Assembly (NCBI RefSeq): GCF_000472525.1
Contig: NZ_AWZT01000045.1
Coordinates: 1 to 56,224 of the forward strand
Direction of reading: 5' to 3'
From: Paraburkholderia dilworthii
GTDB lineage: Bacteria > Pseudomonadota > Gammaproteobacteria > Burkholderiales > Burkholderiaceae
DNA length: 56,224 nucleotides
Part shown: positions 33,301 to 42,588 of the stretch, piece after piece
Layout of the letters: every line of letters begins with the position of its first letter
Numbering within the stretch: the stretch's first letter is position 1
Position numbers and translations under genes: made by a program
Notes under the pieces: generated by a model
Told to the model about the DNA's origin: nothing
Seen by the model: the letters and a program-made list of their open reading frames with translations, nothing else
The model's database searches: none

Positions 33301-33716
33301 CATGATCTATGTAGTCCAGCAGTCTGACTCAGTGCCGTCGCGTGCGCCGTTCGCCCGCGACGACTTTGAGCAACAGGCGGCGGTGTCCGACTTGCTGAGC
33401 ACCGCGGAGGTCTATGACGGGGTAACGTTGCGCGGACTGCTCGCGCTGAACGATCACGATTCCGATGCGAACGGACAGGCAGTGTACCCGTCAATCTGCG
33501 CGGTTGGCGACGAGTACGAGTGGTTGGTGGCGCTCGAAGTGCGGGGCGCGCCCGGCAGGGCAGGCGGCCCGAATGGCGCATACACGTTGTGGCACAGCGC
33601 ACACGCTATGCGAGAAGGCGCTTTGCGAACACCTAGGACCGGACGCGTTGCTGGGGGCGCGCGCGAACGCGATCGCACCGGTTCTGCTCCGTACGGAACG
33701 GCAAGGCAGGCATTGA
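33301..33716 (+). pseudogene. Hypothetical nif-region protein, frameshifted
   Basis: From ATG 33301 (GGGAGCGGGGC just upstream) the frame reads MIYVVQQSDSVPSRAPFARD, TAEVYDGVTLRGLLALND and DEYEWLVALEVRGAPG. Near 33607 the plausible sequence moves to another frame (EKALCEHLGPDALLGARANA, stop at 33716), while the original frame runs on as Arg-rich nonsense into nifE. A restored protein would be about 138 residues. I do not recognise the family. It lies between nifK and nifE. Confidence 0.5.
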
Positions 33717-33836
33717 ACGTATGTTGTCGTTTTCTGTGTCGCGAACCGCCTGTCGCAAACCGTTCAAACCCGCCATGGCAATGCGCGAACGACACGCTTC
33801 AGCGCCAATTTCGCGCGTTTTCTAGACGTTTTCCGG

Positions 33837-33851
33837 TGGTATGGAACTTGC
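33837..33851 (+). promoter_or_regulatory. Probable sigma-54 promoter of nifENX operon
   Basis: TGGTAT-GGAAC-TTGC keeps GG-N10-GC with two mismatches and ends 35 bases before the nifE ATG. Upstream, TGT-N10-TCA at 33751-33766 is a one-mismatch NifA half-site pair. Read-through from nifHDK is also possible. Confidence 0.6.
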
Positions 33852-33885
33852 CGGTAGAGAGACGTCCATCCATCAGGAGCATGTC

Positions 33886-35367
33886 ATGTCTGCTTCGCTC
33901 AATGCCCAAATCGCCGAGGTTTTCGACGAGCCGGGTTGCGACAAGAATCAAGGCAAGAGCGAGAAGGACCGCAAAAGAGGCTGCACTAAGCGGCTTTCGC
34001 CGGGTTCGGCCGCAGGTGGGTGCGCGTTCGACGGCGCGAAGATCGCTCTGCAGCCGGTGGCGGACGTCGCACATCTCGTGCACGGGCCAATTGCCTGTGA
34101 AGGTAACTCGTGGGACAACCGGCACGCCGCTTCGTCCGGTTCGCAACTCTATCGCACTGGCTTCACCACCAATATCAACGAACTCGACGTCGTGTACGGC
34201 GGCGAGAAGCGCCTGTTCAGGAGTCTGCGCGAAATCATTGAGAAATACGATCCGCCCGCAGTGTTCGTCTACCAGACCTGCGTCACTGCGCTGATCGGCG
34301 ACGACATCGAGGCAGTCTGCAAGCGCGCAACTGAACAATTTGGCAAGCCGGTGATTCCGGTCCTTTCCCCTGGTTTCGCCGGGCCGAAGAATCTCGGCAA
34401 CAAGCTTGGCGGCGAGGCGATCCTGAACTATGTGATCGGCACGCGCGAGCCCGATTACACGACGCCGTATGACATAAACGTCATTGGCGAATACAACCTC
34501 TCGGGCGAACTCTGGCAAACCAAGCCGCTGCTCGACGCGCTAGGCATCCGTATCCTCTCGTGCATCTCCGGCGACGGGCGCTACAACGAGATCGCAAGTT
34601 CGCATCGCGCCAAGGTCAATATGATGGTCTGCTCAAAGTCGATGATCAACATCGCGACAAAGATGCAGCGGCGCTACGGCATCCCTTACTTTGAGGGCTC
34701 GTTCTATGGGATCGGCGACATGAGCGACACGCTGCGTCGTATCGCCAGCCTGCTCGTGCAGCAGGGCGCGCCGGACGATCTGCTCGATCGGACGGAGCGC
34801 CTGGTCGCCGTCGAGGAAGCGCGCGCGTGGGAGCGTATCGCGCACTACAAAGCGCGCCTTACCGGCAAGCGGGTGTTGCTCATCACAGGTGGCGTGAAGT
34901 CTTGGTCGGTGGTTTCCGCGCTGCAGGAAGCAGGGCTCGAAATCGTCGGCACCAGCGTCAAAAAGAGCACTAAGAGGGACAAGGACAAGATCAAGGAGAT
35001 CATGGGCGACGACGCCCACATAATCGACGGTATGACGCCGCGCGAGATGTACGCGATGCTCAAGGACGCGCGGGCCGACATCATGCTGTCGGGTGGCCGT
35101 TCACAGTTCGTCGCACTGAAGGCCCACGTACCGTGGCTCGACATCAACCAAGAACGCCACCACCCTTACGGCGGCTACGAGGGGATGGTCGAGCTGGTGC
35201 ACGAGATCGACCGCTCGATCTACAACCCGGTGTGGCAACAGGTGCGCATCCCTGCTCCGTGGGATGACGACGGGCAAGCGCTCGGTGTGGTCCAAACGCA
35301 AGTCGCGCACCCACTGTCGAGCGCCGCGGCGTGGGTGATGGGTCTTGAACCCGGTATACCAACCTGA
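33886..35367 (+). CDS. nifE: NifE, FeMo-co scaffold alpha-like subunit
   Basis: A 493-residue NifD paralogue that with NifN forms the scaffold on which NifB-co is turned into FeMo-co. Conserved cysteines: AAGGCAFDGA, GPIACEGNSWDNR, VYQTCVTALIGDD; the C-terminal LSGGRSQFVALKA and PWLDINQERHHPYGGYEG are typical. ATG 33886 follows CAGGAGCATGT and gives the usual N-terminus; the longer frame from 33841 overlaps the promoter. 25 bases separate it from nifN. Confidence 0.98.
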   Translation: MSASLNAQIAEVFDEPGCDKNQGKSEKDRKRGCTKRLSPGSAAGGCAFDGAKIALQPVADVAHLVHGPIACEGNSWDNRHAASSGSQLYRTGFTTNINELDVVYGGEKRLFRSLREIIEKYDPPAVFVYQTCVTALIGDDIEAVCKRATEQFGKPVIPVLSPGFAGPKNLGNKLGGEAILNYVIGTREPDYTTPYDINVIGEYNLSGELWQTKPLLDALGIRILSCISGDGRYNEIASSHRAKVNMMVCSKSMINIATKMQRRYGIPYFEGSFYGIGDMSDTLRRIASLLVQQGAPDDLLDRTERLVAVEEARAWERIAHYKARLTGKRVLLITGGVKSWSVVSALQEAGLEIVGTSVKKSTKRDKDKIKEIMGDDAHIIDGMTPREMYAMLKDARADIMLSGGRSQFVALKAHVPWLDINQERHHPYGGYEGMVELVHEIDRSIYNPVWQQVRIPAPWDDDGQALGVVQTQVAHPLSSAAAWVMGLEPGIPT

Positions 35368-35392
35368 CGCCCCCTGAACTAGAGAACATGCT

Positions 35393-36784
35393 ATGGCCGA
35401 TGTCGTCGAATCTATGAAAGCCTGTGCGGTCAACCCGCTCAAGATGAGCCAGCCGCTGGGCGCCATCCTCGCGTTCCTTGGACTCGATGCCTGCATGCCC
35501 CTAATGCACGGCTCGCAGGGCTGCACGTCGTTCGGCCTCGTGCTGCTGGTGCGCCACTTCAGGGAGGCGATCCCGCTGCAGACGACGGCCATGGACGAAG
35601 TCACCGCGGTGCTCGGCGGCTACGAGAGCATCGAGGCCGCGCTGCTCAACATCCGCAAGCGCGCTGCGCCGAAGGTCATCGCGATCTGTTCAACAGGCCT
35701 CACCGAGACCGAGGGCGACGACGTGGACGGCTATCTCGTTACCGTGCGCAAACGCAACCCCGAGCTCAAGGACACTGAGATCGTCTATGTGTCGACCCCC
35801 GACTATGTCGGCGCGTTCGAAGACGGCTACCGGCATGCGATTACCGGAATCGTCAACGCGCTGGTCAAGGCGTTGCCAACGGTGGCCAATCAGGTGACGC
35901 TGCTGCCCGGCAGCCATCTGTCGCCTGGCGACATCGACGAACTGCGCGAGATCATCGAAGCGTTCGGCTTTGATATCATTGTGCTGCCCGACATTTCCGG
36001 CTCGCTCGACGGCCATATCGCGCCGGACTGGCGCAGCACCACACTGGGCGGTACCACACTCGGGGAGATCCGGGCCGCGGGTGCATCGGCATTTACGATC
36101 GGTGTGGGCGAGCAGACGCGCGACGGTGCGGAGGCATTGCATGCTATCGCCGGCACACCGTTCGAAGTGTTCGAGCGGCTCACCGGACTGGAACCCACCG
36201 ACCGTCTGTTGCACTTGCTCGCGCGGCGCTCACGACGACCCGTTCCCGCGAAATACCGCCGTCAGCGCAGCCAATTGCTCGATGCGATGCTAGACGGGCA
36301 TTTCTACACTGGAGGCATAAGGGTCGCGATCGGCGCAGAGCCCGATCTGCTTTTCGCGGTGGGCAGCATGCTGCACGAGATGGGCGCGCAGTTGCGCTGC
36401 TGCATCAGCACGACGCGATCACCAGCGCACGCGTTGCTGCCCGCTGATCAGGTCGTGATCGGCGATCTCGAAGACATGGAGCGCGCCGCGGCGGACTGCG
36501 ACCTGCTGATCACACATTCGCACGGCAGGCAGATGGCTGAGCGCCTGCAGAAGCCGCTCTTCCGGATCGGCTTTCCGGTCTTCGACCGCGTTGGAAACGC
36601 ACGTCGACGCTACGTCGGCTACCGTGGCACGATGAACCTGATCTTTGAGATCAGCAACCTGATGATCGAGCAAATTCCGCATCACGGTCCGGGCGACTGG
36701 CCGCTGCCGCAGGCCGCTATCGATCTGGCCGCGCGCGATCCGGCGCAAAAAGCGAACATTCCTGTCGTCGCGGCCGGTGCCTGA
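35393..36784 (+). CDS. nifN: NifN, FeMo-co scaffold beta-like subunit
   Basis: A 463-residue NifK paralogue. Seen: KACAVNPLKMSQPLGAILAF, MHGSQGCTSFGLVLLVRHF, then AICSTGLTETEGDD and LPDISGSLDGHIAPDW. The product completes the NifEN heterotetramer. Normal length, no lesions, second gene of the nifENX operon. Confidence 0.98.
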   Translation: MADVVESMKACAVNPLKMSQPLGAILAFLGLDACMPLMHGSQGCTSFGLVLLVRHFREAIPLQTTAMDEVTAVLGGYESIEAALLNIRKRAAPKVIAICSTGLTETEGDDVDGYLVTVRKRNPELKDTEIVYVSTPDYVGAFEDGYRHAITGIVNALVKALPTVANQVTLLPGSHLSPGDIDELREIIEAFGFDIIVLPDISGSLDGHIAPDWRSTTLGGTTLGEIRAAGASAFTIGVGEQTRDGAEALHAIAGTPFEVFERLTGLEPTDRLLHLLARRSRRPVPAKYRRQRSQLLDAMLDGHFYTGGIRVAIGAEPDLLFAVGSMLHEMGAQLRCCISTTRSPAHALLPADQVVIGDLEDMERAAADCDLLITHSHGRQMAERLQKPLFRIGFPVFDRVGNARRRYVGYRGTMNLIFEISNLMIEQIPHHGPGDWPLPQAAIDLAARDPAQKANIPVVAAGA

Positions 36785-36806
36785 CCTACCTAAAGGAGCA
36801 CACAGT

Positions 36807-37220
36807 ATGAAGATCGCGTTCGCCACCCAGGGCAGGCAGTTCGTCGATGCGCATTTTGGCTGGGCGAGGAGCATCGTCACCTACAACGTCACACCGTACG
36901 GCTACCAGTTCGTCGAGGCGTTCGACTTTGGTGGCAAGCTGGAGGAGGACGGCGACGAGGACAAGCTCGCGCCCAAGCTCGAAGCCGTCAAGGATTGCGC
37001 GATTCTGTACGTCGTCGCAATCGGCGGCTCGGCCGCGGCGCGAGTGGTTGCGCTGAAGATTCACCCGATCAAGGTGTCGCGGCCCGAGTCTATCGAGGAG
37101 ATTCTCGGCAAGTTGCAACAGGTGCTGAAGGGCACGCCGCCGCCGTGGCTGCGCAAGGCGCTGGCGAAGGATGGCGAGCGAGTATTCGACTTTGAAGACG
37201 ATGAGGTATCCCATGACTGA
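36807..37220 (+). CDS. nifX: NifX, NifB-co/FeMo-co precursor carrier
   Basis: A 137-residue NifX that binds NifB-co or VK-cluster between NifB and NifEN. MKIAFATQGRQFVDAHFGWA starts the domain also found at the C-terminus of NifB; IGGSAAARVVALKIHPIKV follows. ATG 36807 lies 9 bases after AAAGGAG. The end overlaps the DUF269 gene by eight bases. Confidence 0.96.
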   Translation: MKIAFATQGRQFVDAHFGWARSIVTYNVTPYGYQFVEAFDFGGKLEEDGDEDKLAPKLEAVKDCAILYVVAIGGSAAARVVALKIHPIKVSRPESIEEILGKLQQVLKGTPPPWLRKALAKDGERVFDFEDDEVSHD

Positions 37221-37698
37221 ATCATCCACAATTCCGTCCGAGGCCACCGACGAAACGTTGCTGCGCGTACCGTTCGTGCAGCAGCTCGTCAGGCAATTGC
37301 GCGCGCAAGATGCCCACGGCGTGTGGGACGGAAAGACCGACCTGCAACTGCTCAAGCCGTACATCCACACTCCCGCGGAACGCCGCGCGATTCCGATCAT
37401 GGGAGACCCCGACCCCGAAACGCTGTGGCGGCTCGAGCTTTTCTATAGCGCGATTGCGGTGGCGATCGAGCGTGAGACCGGCCAAATGGTTTCGCCGATG
37501 ATGAAGATGAGCCACGAGGGCTTCGGTCGCATGGTGTTGCTCGCGGGGCGGCTCGTTGTCGTCAACAAGCAGTTGCGCGACGTACACCGGTTCGGCTTCG
37601 CTTCGCTGGAGAAGCTCGCCGAGGCTGGCGCAAAGCTTCTCGGCGAAGCGGTCGAGCTGATCCGGACGTACCCCGCCGTCGCACAGTACAGTGCCTGA
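37213..37698 (+). CDS. NifX-associated protein (DUF269)
   Basis: A 161-residue protein of the NifX-associated (DUF269) family: VPFVQQLVRQLRAQDAHGVW, KTDLQLLKPYIHTPAERRAI, MMKMSHEGFGRMVLLAGRLV. It is always found beside nifX and presumably helps FeMo-co synthesis, though the mechanism is not known. ATG 37213 overlaps the nifX end. Confidence 0.93.
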   Translation: MTESSTIPSEATDETLLRVPFVQQLVRQLRAQDAHGVWDGKTDLQLLKPYIHTPAERRAIPIMGDPDPETLWRLELFYSAIAVAIERETGQMVSPMMKMSHEGFGRMVLLAGRLVVVNKQLRDVHRFGFASLEKLAEAGAKLLGEAVELIRTYPAVAQYSA

Positions 37699-37722
37699 AG
37701 GAATTGTGAGGGGGCCGAGACG

Positions 37723-37923
37723 ATGAGCACCGATGCCGATGAACTCACGGCGCACCTGAAGAAACTCAACGCGCAAGCGACCCAGGCGAAGCTGGACCTG
37801 CACGACCTCTCAGAGGAACTCCCGACAAACTGGGAGAAGATTCTCGCTGTCGCTCAGCGCTGCCATGACGCCCACGCCGCGCTGATGGCAGCCCGCAAGG
37901 CTGCCGCTGCGGCAGAGGTCTGA
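37723..37923 (+). CDS. DUF683 (CCE_0567-type) small helical protein
   Basis: A 66-residue two-helix protein (ELTAHLKKLNAQATQAKLDL, DLSEELPTNWEKILAVAQRC) of the DUF683 family seen in nif operons between the nifX-associated gene and fdxB. A cyanobacterial member was described as a metal-binding helical hairpin. Its exact function is unknown. Confidence 0.88.
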   Translation: MSTDADELTAHLKKLNAQATQAKLDLHDLSEELPTNWEKILAVAQRCHDAHAALMAARKAAAAAEV

Positions 37924-37948
37924 GCCAGCGAAGCCACGGAGCCACACC

Positions 37949-38260
37949 ATGAGCGATACCTTCAGCGTTACGCTGCCGAGCGGCGCCACCTGGACGCCGA
38001 CCTTCGTCAACAGGCTCGACGAAGAAAAATGCATCGGTTGCGGACGCTGTTTCCGTGTCTGTCCGCGTGGCGTGCTGCAACTCGTCGGGCTTGACGAGGA
38101 CGGCGCGCACATCGCACTGGGCGGCGACGACCAAGACGAAGACGACGAGTACGAGAAGAAGGTGATGACTATTGCGTATCGGGAACTGTGCGTCGGCTGC
38201 AGCGCGTGTGCAAAAATTTGCCCGAAAAAGTGCTACACGCACGCGGCGGCCGTCCTCTGA
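37949..38260 (+). CDS. fdxB: Nif-specific ferredoxin III (FdxB)
   Basis: A 103-residue 2[4Fe-4S] ferredoxin with CIGCGRCFRVCPRG and CVGCSACAKICPKKC, separated by an acidic stretch (DDQDEDDEYE). FdxB-type ferredoxins donate electrons for nitrogenase assembly or activity. GCCACACC rather than a strong Shine-Dalgarno precedes the ATG. It overlaps the open frame of nifQ. Confidence 0.95.
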   Translation: MSDTFSVTLPSGATWTPTFVNRLDEEKCIGCGRCFRVCPRGVLQLVGLDEDGAHIALGGDDQDEDDEYEKKVMTIAYRELCVGCSACAKICPKKCYTHAAAVL

Positions 38261-38268
38261 GCGATGAC

Positions 38269-38832
38269 GTGACGAACGCCTATACAACCCTGATGGCGTG
38301 CGCGGTGGATGCGGGGGATCCGACCGTGCTGGCACTGGCCGGCGTGCTGTCGAGCGGGTTCGAGCACCGCGGCGTCGATGTGCTGCCGATGCGCGGACTT
38401 GACCCCGACCAGACGCACGGGATGCTCGCGCGCTGGTTCCCGGGTGCCGGGCCGGCGCTCGGTCTTAAGTGCGCGTTGTCGCCCGCGACGATGCCGCGTG
38501 AGGACGAACTCGAAGATCTGGTGGCGTTGCTCAATCACCATGCCGATCCGCGCGCCGGCCCGGCAGACGAGGCGAACTGCGTGGCCCATGCCTTGGCCTG
38601 TGCGAGCCTCGGACAAAACCACCTTTGGCAAGACCTGCTTCTGCCGTCGCGGCGCGAGCTGTCTGCGTTGATTGACCACTGGTTTCCGCGGCTGGCCGCA
38701 AAGAATACGCATGACATGAAGTGGAAGAAGTTCTTCTACAAGCAACTGTGCGAGCGCGAGGGCCTGTCCAACTGCAAGGCGCCGAGTTGTGGCGTCTGTT
38801 CGGACCATGTGCTTTGCTTTGGAGCGGAGTAG
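38269..38832 (+). CDS. nifQ: NifQ, molybdenum donor for FeMo-co
   Basis: A 187-residue NifQ that carries a Mo-Fe-S cluster and donates Mo to NifEN/NifH. The diagnostic cysteine cluster near the C-terminus, CKAPSCGVCSDHVLC (Cys-X4-Cys-X2-Cys-X5-Cys), is complete; NHLWQDLLLPSRRELSALID and KWKKFFYKQLCEREGL precede it. The start is uncertain: GTG 38269 is preferred because it begins right after fdxB, but an in-frame ATG at 38188 lies inside fdxB and another at 38293. Confidence 0.93.
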   Translation: MTNAYTTLMACAVDAGDPTVLALAGVLSSGFEHRGVDVLPMRGLDPDQTHGMLARWFPGAGPALGLKCALSPATMPREDELEDLVALLNHHADPRAGPADEANCVAHALACASLGQNHLWQDLLLPSRRELSALIDHWFPRLAAKNTHDMKWKKFFYKQLCEREGLSNCKAPSCGVCSDHVLCFGAE

Positions 38833-39037
38833 GCAAAAATGCCCGGCTCGCGCCCCCCGTCGAGCAGGCGCGTCGCCGGTCCGCTTTGCCAGGCCTCTTC
38901 GGTAGATTCACAGTGAGAAGGCGCCGGAGTTGCGTAAGCATGCTCATCGTGATGTATTCGGGCATTCAACGAGAAAATCGAACCACAAACCTTACACATC
39001 TATCGATTCGTTCCGACCTGCTGCGTCCCGGGGGGCC

Positions 39038-39573
39038 ATGCCCTCGCTGTACACCGTTCATCCGCGCTTGCCGTCTGACGCTGCAATGGCCCGTTGCGGA
39101 GTCGCAGCAGCAAGGGCCGCGCGCCCGGGCATTGCCGTCCGCCTGCGTGCCCGCGCTGCCGCAACCGCGCCATCCGTTACTCGCGATCTGCGACGGACCG
39201 CGGTCGCGCGGTCGTCGCTGTACCATTTGCAGCGGCTCAGGCTTATGCCGCTATTTGCAAGCGTCGGTCAGCGCTTCGATTGTGTCGCCTTGCGGGTGGC
39301 CGACTTCGTGGCCGAGCCCTGCGGCGGGCTGCTGTATTACGGCGAGCGGCATGCGCATCTGCAGGCGGACTTCGGGCCGCCTTTGCGGCTTGACGAAGAG
39401 GGCCGCGAACTCCGGCTGGTTCAACTTTGGCACGTGTTCGACGACGTCGGTTTTCCGCCCGCGCTGCGCGCCGACTTCTGGGGCGGGGCACAGTCGCTGT
39501 CCGAGCATCGGCTAGCGACGCACGCTGGTCATGCTGCCGGACGCGCTGCACCTACGACACGGTGCGTAGCTGG
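39038..39573 (+). pseudogene. Unknown protein upstream of DUF2325 gene, probably frameshifted
   Basis: One frame contains protein-like sequence from about 39240 (PLFASVGQRFDCVALRVADF, AEPCGGLLYYGERHAHLQAD, LRLDEEGRELRLVQLWHVFD, FPPALRADFWGGAQSLSEHR). Then it continues plausibly in a second frame (LVMLPDALHLRHGA, stop near 39570). The upstream part from ATG 39038 is Arg/Ala-rich and less convincing. Family not recognised. Confidence 0.4.
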
Positions 39574-39629
39574 TTTCTTACCCCGGCAGCGGGCGAACGG
39601 CTCGCGGGCCATGGCACGAGGCGCTCGCC

Positions 39630-40190
39630 ATGAAACGCATGCGGCCTGCCGTTGCCGTAAAGGTGCGACCCGAAGGGCAACCCGACATGGATCAGAACCG
39701 CAGCACATGCCTTCCCGACAGTAATGCTAGCCTGTCGCTCGAACGCGCGCGGGCACACGTCGCGAGCCTGCAGCACGAGTTGTTCGCGATTGAGCAGACG
39801 CTGCTCGATGGCCGCGCACTGACTCGCGCATTGAGCGGGCGTCGATGGGTTTATGTAGGCGGGCGGCCAAGCATCAACGCCGTGCTGTGTGCGCTGGTGG
39901 AATCGGCCGGAGGCGAGTTCCTTCATCACGCCGGGACCATCGACGACGATGGCCGTGCGCAAGGCCTCGAGGCTTTGCTGTCAGGCGCCTACCGGGTGCT
40001 GTGCCCATTGGATCTGATCGACCCGGACTCGCTGGTCGCGCTGCGGCGGTTGTGCGCGCGTCACCGCGCGCCGTGGTCCGCCTTGCGTTCGTCGAGCGTG
40101 ACGAGCTTCATCGCGGGCGTGTTGCGGGCTCGGCCCGCCCGGCCGTGCGGCGTGGTCCCCGCGTCGCACGGCTGCCTGAGGCATGGCTGA
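39630..40190 (+). CDS. DUF2325 domain protein
   Basis: A protein of up to 186 residues. A coiled N-terminal part (SLERARAHVASLQHELFAIE) precedes the DUF2325 domain: RWVYVGGRPSINAVLCALVE, GGEFLHHAGTIDDDGRAQGL, LCPLDLIDPDSLVALRRLCA, APWSALRSSSVTSFIAGVL. The domain resembles a Rossmann-like nucleotide-binding fold and is of unknown function; it appears in several nif clusters. ATG 39687 (MDQNRS) is an alternative start. Confidence 0.7.
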   Translation: MKRMRPAVAVKVRPEGQPDMDQNRSTCLPDSNASLSLERARAHVASLQHELFAIEQTLLDGRALTRALSGRRWVYVGGRPSINAVLCALVESAGGEFLHHAGTIDDDGRAQGLEALLSGAYRVLCPLDLIDPDSLVALRRLCARHRAPWSALRSSSVTSFIAGVLRARPARPCGVVPASHGCLRHG

Positions 40191-40272
40191 CGTCGTCATG
40201 ACTTCACATACCGCGAGATGTGCGCGCGAAACGTCGTGCCTTTGACGTGGTCTTTCGACAAGAGAGCCTGTC

Positions 40273-40540
40273 ATGTGGGATTCCGCACAACCCTACGGCC
40301 TTTTCCTCAACGTCGAGAACCCCCGACGGCGACACGCGCGCGATGCGCTGACGCAAACGGTGCGTAACGCGCCGGCCGCGCGAACGTTCGGCTACCACGA
40401 GGTGTGGCTCGCCGAGCATAACTACAGGTCGTACGCGAACAGCAACGCGCTGGCGCTGCTGTTCGCGCCCACATCGCGGCTCGTTTCCGTTGCCATATCG
40501 GGCCGCGGAGATATTGTCGGCGCACGAGAATCGCGTGCGC
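40273..40540 (+). pseudogene. Luciferase-like (LLM) flavin oxidoreductase fragment
   Basis: The first about 75 codons (YGLFLNVENPRR, DALTQTVRNAPAARTFGYHE, VWLAEHNYRSYANSNALALL) match the N-terminus of bacterial luciferase-like monooxygenases (FGFHEVWLAEHH motif). The sequence then degenerates (TSRLVSVAISGRGD) and ends at 40620, so the rest of the barrel is missing. It abuts the end of nodJ, marking a rearrangement border. Confidence 0.65.
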
Positions 40541-40609
40541 GGATGCACGAAGTGTTCGCGTTGATACGACATGGTGTTTTCCAACTCATTCGTACCGGCC
40601 ATAGCAGCA

Positions 40610-41398
40610 TTAAGACATGAGGCGTCGACGTAACAGCGCCACTGACAGGAAGAACGGCAACACCGTGCAAATGCAGAGAGCGCCAATATGGAGGGCAACA
40701 TAGCTGACCGGGCGTCCGAGCATCGGGGGACGGATAAGGTCGACGGAATGTGCCAGCGGTAAGAAACGCGCTACGTCACAAAAAACGGCAGGTAGCTTAC
40801 TGATCGGGAAGATCACGCCGCTCAGGAGCACCATGGGCGTGAGAACGAGCGTTTGATAGAACACGAAGTAATCGTGACTGGGTGCAAGCGCCGCGAGGAT
40901 CATCGCCAGACTTGCGAAGGCGAGGCCAGTCAGGGCGATGGCAGGCGATGCGTAGAGCATGGATGACCACGCTGCATAACCCAGCACGGTGGCTACCGCC
41001 ATGACGGCAATGCCGGCAAAAAAGGCCTTGGTGGCGGCCCATGCCAGTTCACCGAGAACGATATCGCCGAGCGTGAGCTGTGTACAGAGGATCGCTTCCC
41101 ACATGCGCTGAACATGCATGCGAGAGAAAGCTGCGTAAATCGTTTCGAAGGTCGCGGAGGTCATTGCGCTCGTCGCGACCATACCCGCCGCGAGAAACGC
41201 GATATAAGGTGCGCCATCGACCCGACCTACCATTATCCCGAAACCAAAGCCGAGACCGAACAGATAAATCATAGGATCGGCAAGGTTACCGAGAATCGAG
41301 GCAAACGCGACTTTTTTCCATGCCAGATAGTTGTGGCGCCACACTGCAACCCAGTTCCACACGTTCGCGGGCAGGGCCGCTGCATAAAACTCTCTCAT
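40610..41398 (-). CDS. nodJ: NodJ, Nod-factor ABC exporter permease
   Basis: A 262-residue ABC-2-type membrane permease with about six hydrophobic segments (for example PMIYLFGLGFGFGIMV, AFFAGIAVMAVATVLGYAAW, IGALCICTVLPFFLSVALL). With NodI it exports lipochitin oligosaccharides. The N-terminus (AALPANVWNWVAVWRHNYLA) is characteristic of NodJ. It starts three bases after nodI and is the last gene of the visible nodBCIJ operon. Confidence 0.95.
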   Translation of the reverse strand: MREFYAAALPANVWNWVAVWRHNYLAWKKVAFASILGNLADPMIYLFGLGFGFGIMVGRVDGAPYIAFLAAGMVATSAMTSATFETIYAAFSRMHVQRMWEAILCTQLTLGDIVLGELAWAATKAFFAGIAVMAVATVLGYAAWSSMLYASPAIALTGLAFASLAMILAALAPSHDYFVFYQTLVLTPMVLLSGVIFPISKLPAVFCDVARFLPLAHSVDLIRPPMLGRPVSYVALHIGALCICTVLPFFLSVALLRRRLMS

Positions 41399-41401
41399 CG
41401 T

Positions 41402-42316
41402 TCACTCCTTCATCCCGCGCCCGGTTAGCTGCAAAAAGACATCCTCGAGATTCGCTGGACGCTGTAAAAGGCGCAGCGCCGTTTGCCCGCGTAACTGTAT
41501 GCGCACCCGTTCCGGATCGGACACATAGCAGAAGAGGGTCTCACCACTGACCTCGATACGCTGCGCGTGCGGCGCGATCAATGTGCGCAGCTCATGCGGA
41601 TTGCCGCCGTGGATCTCGACCACGTGGCTCCCGATCTGTTCTGCGATTAGCGCGCGGGGCCCGCCTTCGGCGATCTTTCGACCCTCCTCCAGCACACACA
41701 GTCGGTCGCACAACCGCTCGGCCTCTTCCATGAAATGGGTGGTTAAGAGGATCGTGGTGCCGCGCACCAGCAGGGAACGCAGCCGTTCCCAGATCAGGTG
41801 GCGAGCATGCGGGTCGAGACCCGTTGTGGGCTCGTCCATGACCAACAACTGTGGATCGTTGATCAACGCGCGAGCCAGCATCAGCCGCCGCTTCATGCCG
41901 CCGGATAGCTCGGTGACGCGCGCATCAACCTTGCTTTCCAGGCGGGCGAATTCGAGCAGCGATGGTACGACCACTTCAATTTCACGTGTGCTCATGCCAA
42001 AGTAGCGGCCAAACACCAGAAGGTTCTCGCGCACGGTGAACCCGGGCTCGAGGTTGTCGAATTGCGGCACTACGCCAATGCGCATACGTGCCGCGCGAGC
42101 GCGAGCCGGCACTGGCTCCCCGAGCACGATGATCTTGCCTGCGTCGGGCGGCGCCATGCCGAGAACCATACGCACCGTCGTGCTCTTGCCCGCGCCATTT
42201 GGCCCTAACAGACCGAAGCACTCTCCAGGCGCGACGCTGAACGATAATCCGTCGACTACGATCTTGCTGCCATATGACTTCCTTACGCTAGCGAAGCTGA
42301 TTGCTGCTTTGGACAT
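41402..42316 (-). CDS. nodI: NodI, Nod-factor ABC exporter ATPase
   Basis: A 304-residue ATPase: Walker A LLGPNGAGKSTTVRM, signature ELSGGMKRRLMLARALIND, Walker B LLVMDEPTTGLDPHAR, and the H-loop in LLTTHFMEEAERLCD. It energises export of Nod factors by NodJ. Intact, lying about 270 bases downstream of nodC. Confidence 0.96.
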   Translation of the reverse strand: MSKAAISFASVRKSYGSKIVVDGLSFSVAPGECFGLLGPNGAGKSTTVRMVLGMAPPDAGKIIVLGEPVPARARAARMRIGVVPQFDNLEPGFTVRENLLVFGRYFGMSTREIEVVVPSLLEFARLESKVDARVTELSGGMKRRLMLARALINDPQLLVMDEPTTGLDPHARHLIWERLRSLLVRGTTILLTTHFMEEAERLCDRLCVLEEGRKIAEGGPRALIAEQIGSHVVEIHGGNPHELRTLIAPHAQRIEVSGETLFCYVSDPERVRIQLRGQTALRLLQRPANLEDVFLQLTGRGMKE

Positions 42317-42588
42317 GGGGATAAGAAGGAAAAATTACGCGCTCGTCTTGGAGAAAAGAAGCCGTTCTGCTGCCGCAGCCCGATTGAAAACGCCCTAGCC
42401 GATAGAAGATCCTTGCCTACCATGCGGAAGAGTTACTCACAAGGAAGTACCAGGATTCCGGTGAATGCACTCGCGTTGGGAAGGCGCCAATTGAGCCATT
42501 GCGTGAGACGATCGCACTCAAGCGGATGCCTACCGATGGTGGGCGGTTCTCGGTTGGCGCAAGGTTCGAGGTCCTATATGTCGATGAA
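42317..42588. other. Spacer between nodC and nodI
   Basis: About 270 bases without a gene I can name. In many beta-rhizobia nodC and nodI are closer, so this may contain inserted debris. A plus-strand frame over it (LRETIALKRMPTDGGRFSVG, FEVLYVDELIAIEC) reads like protein but matches nothing I recognise. Confidence 0.35.
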
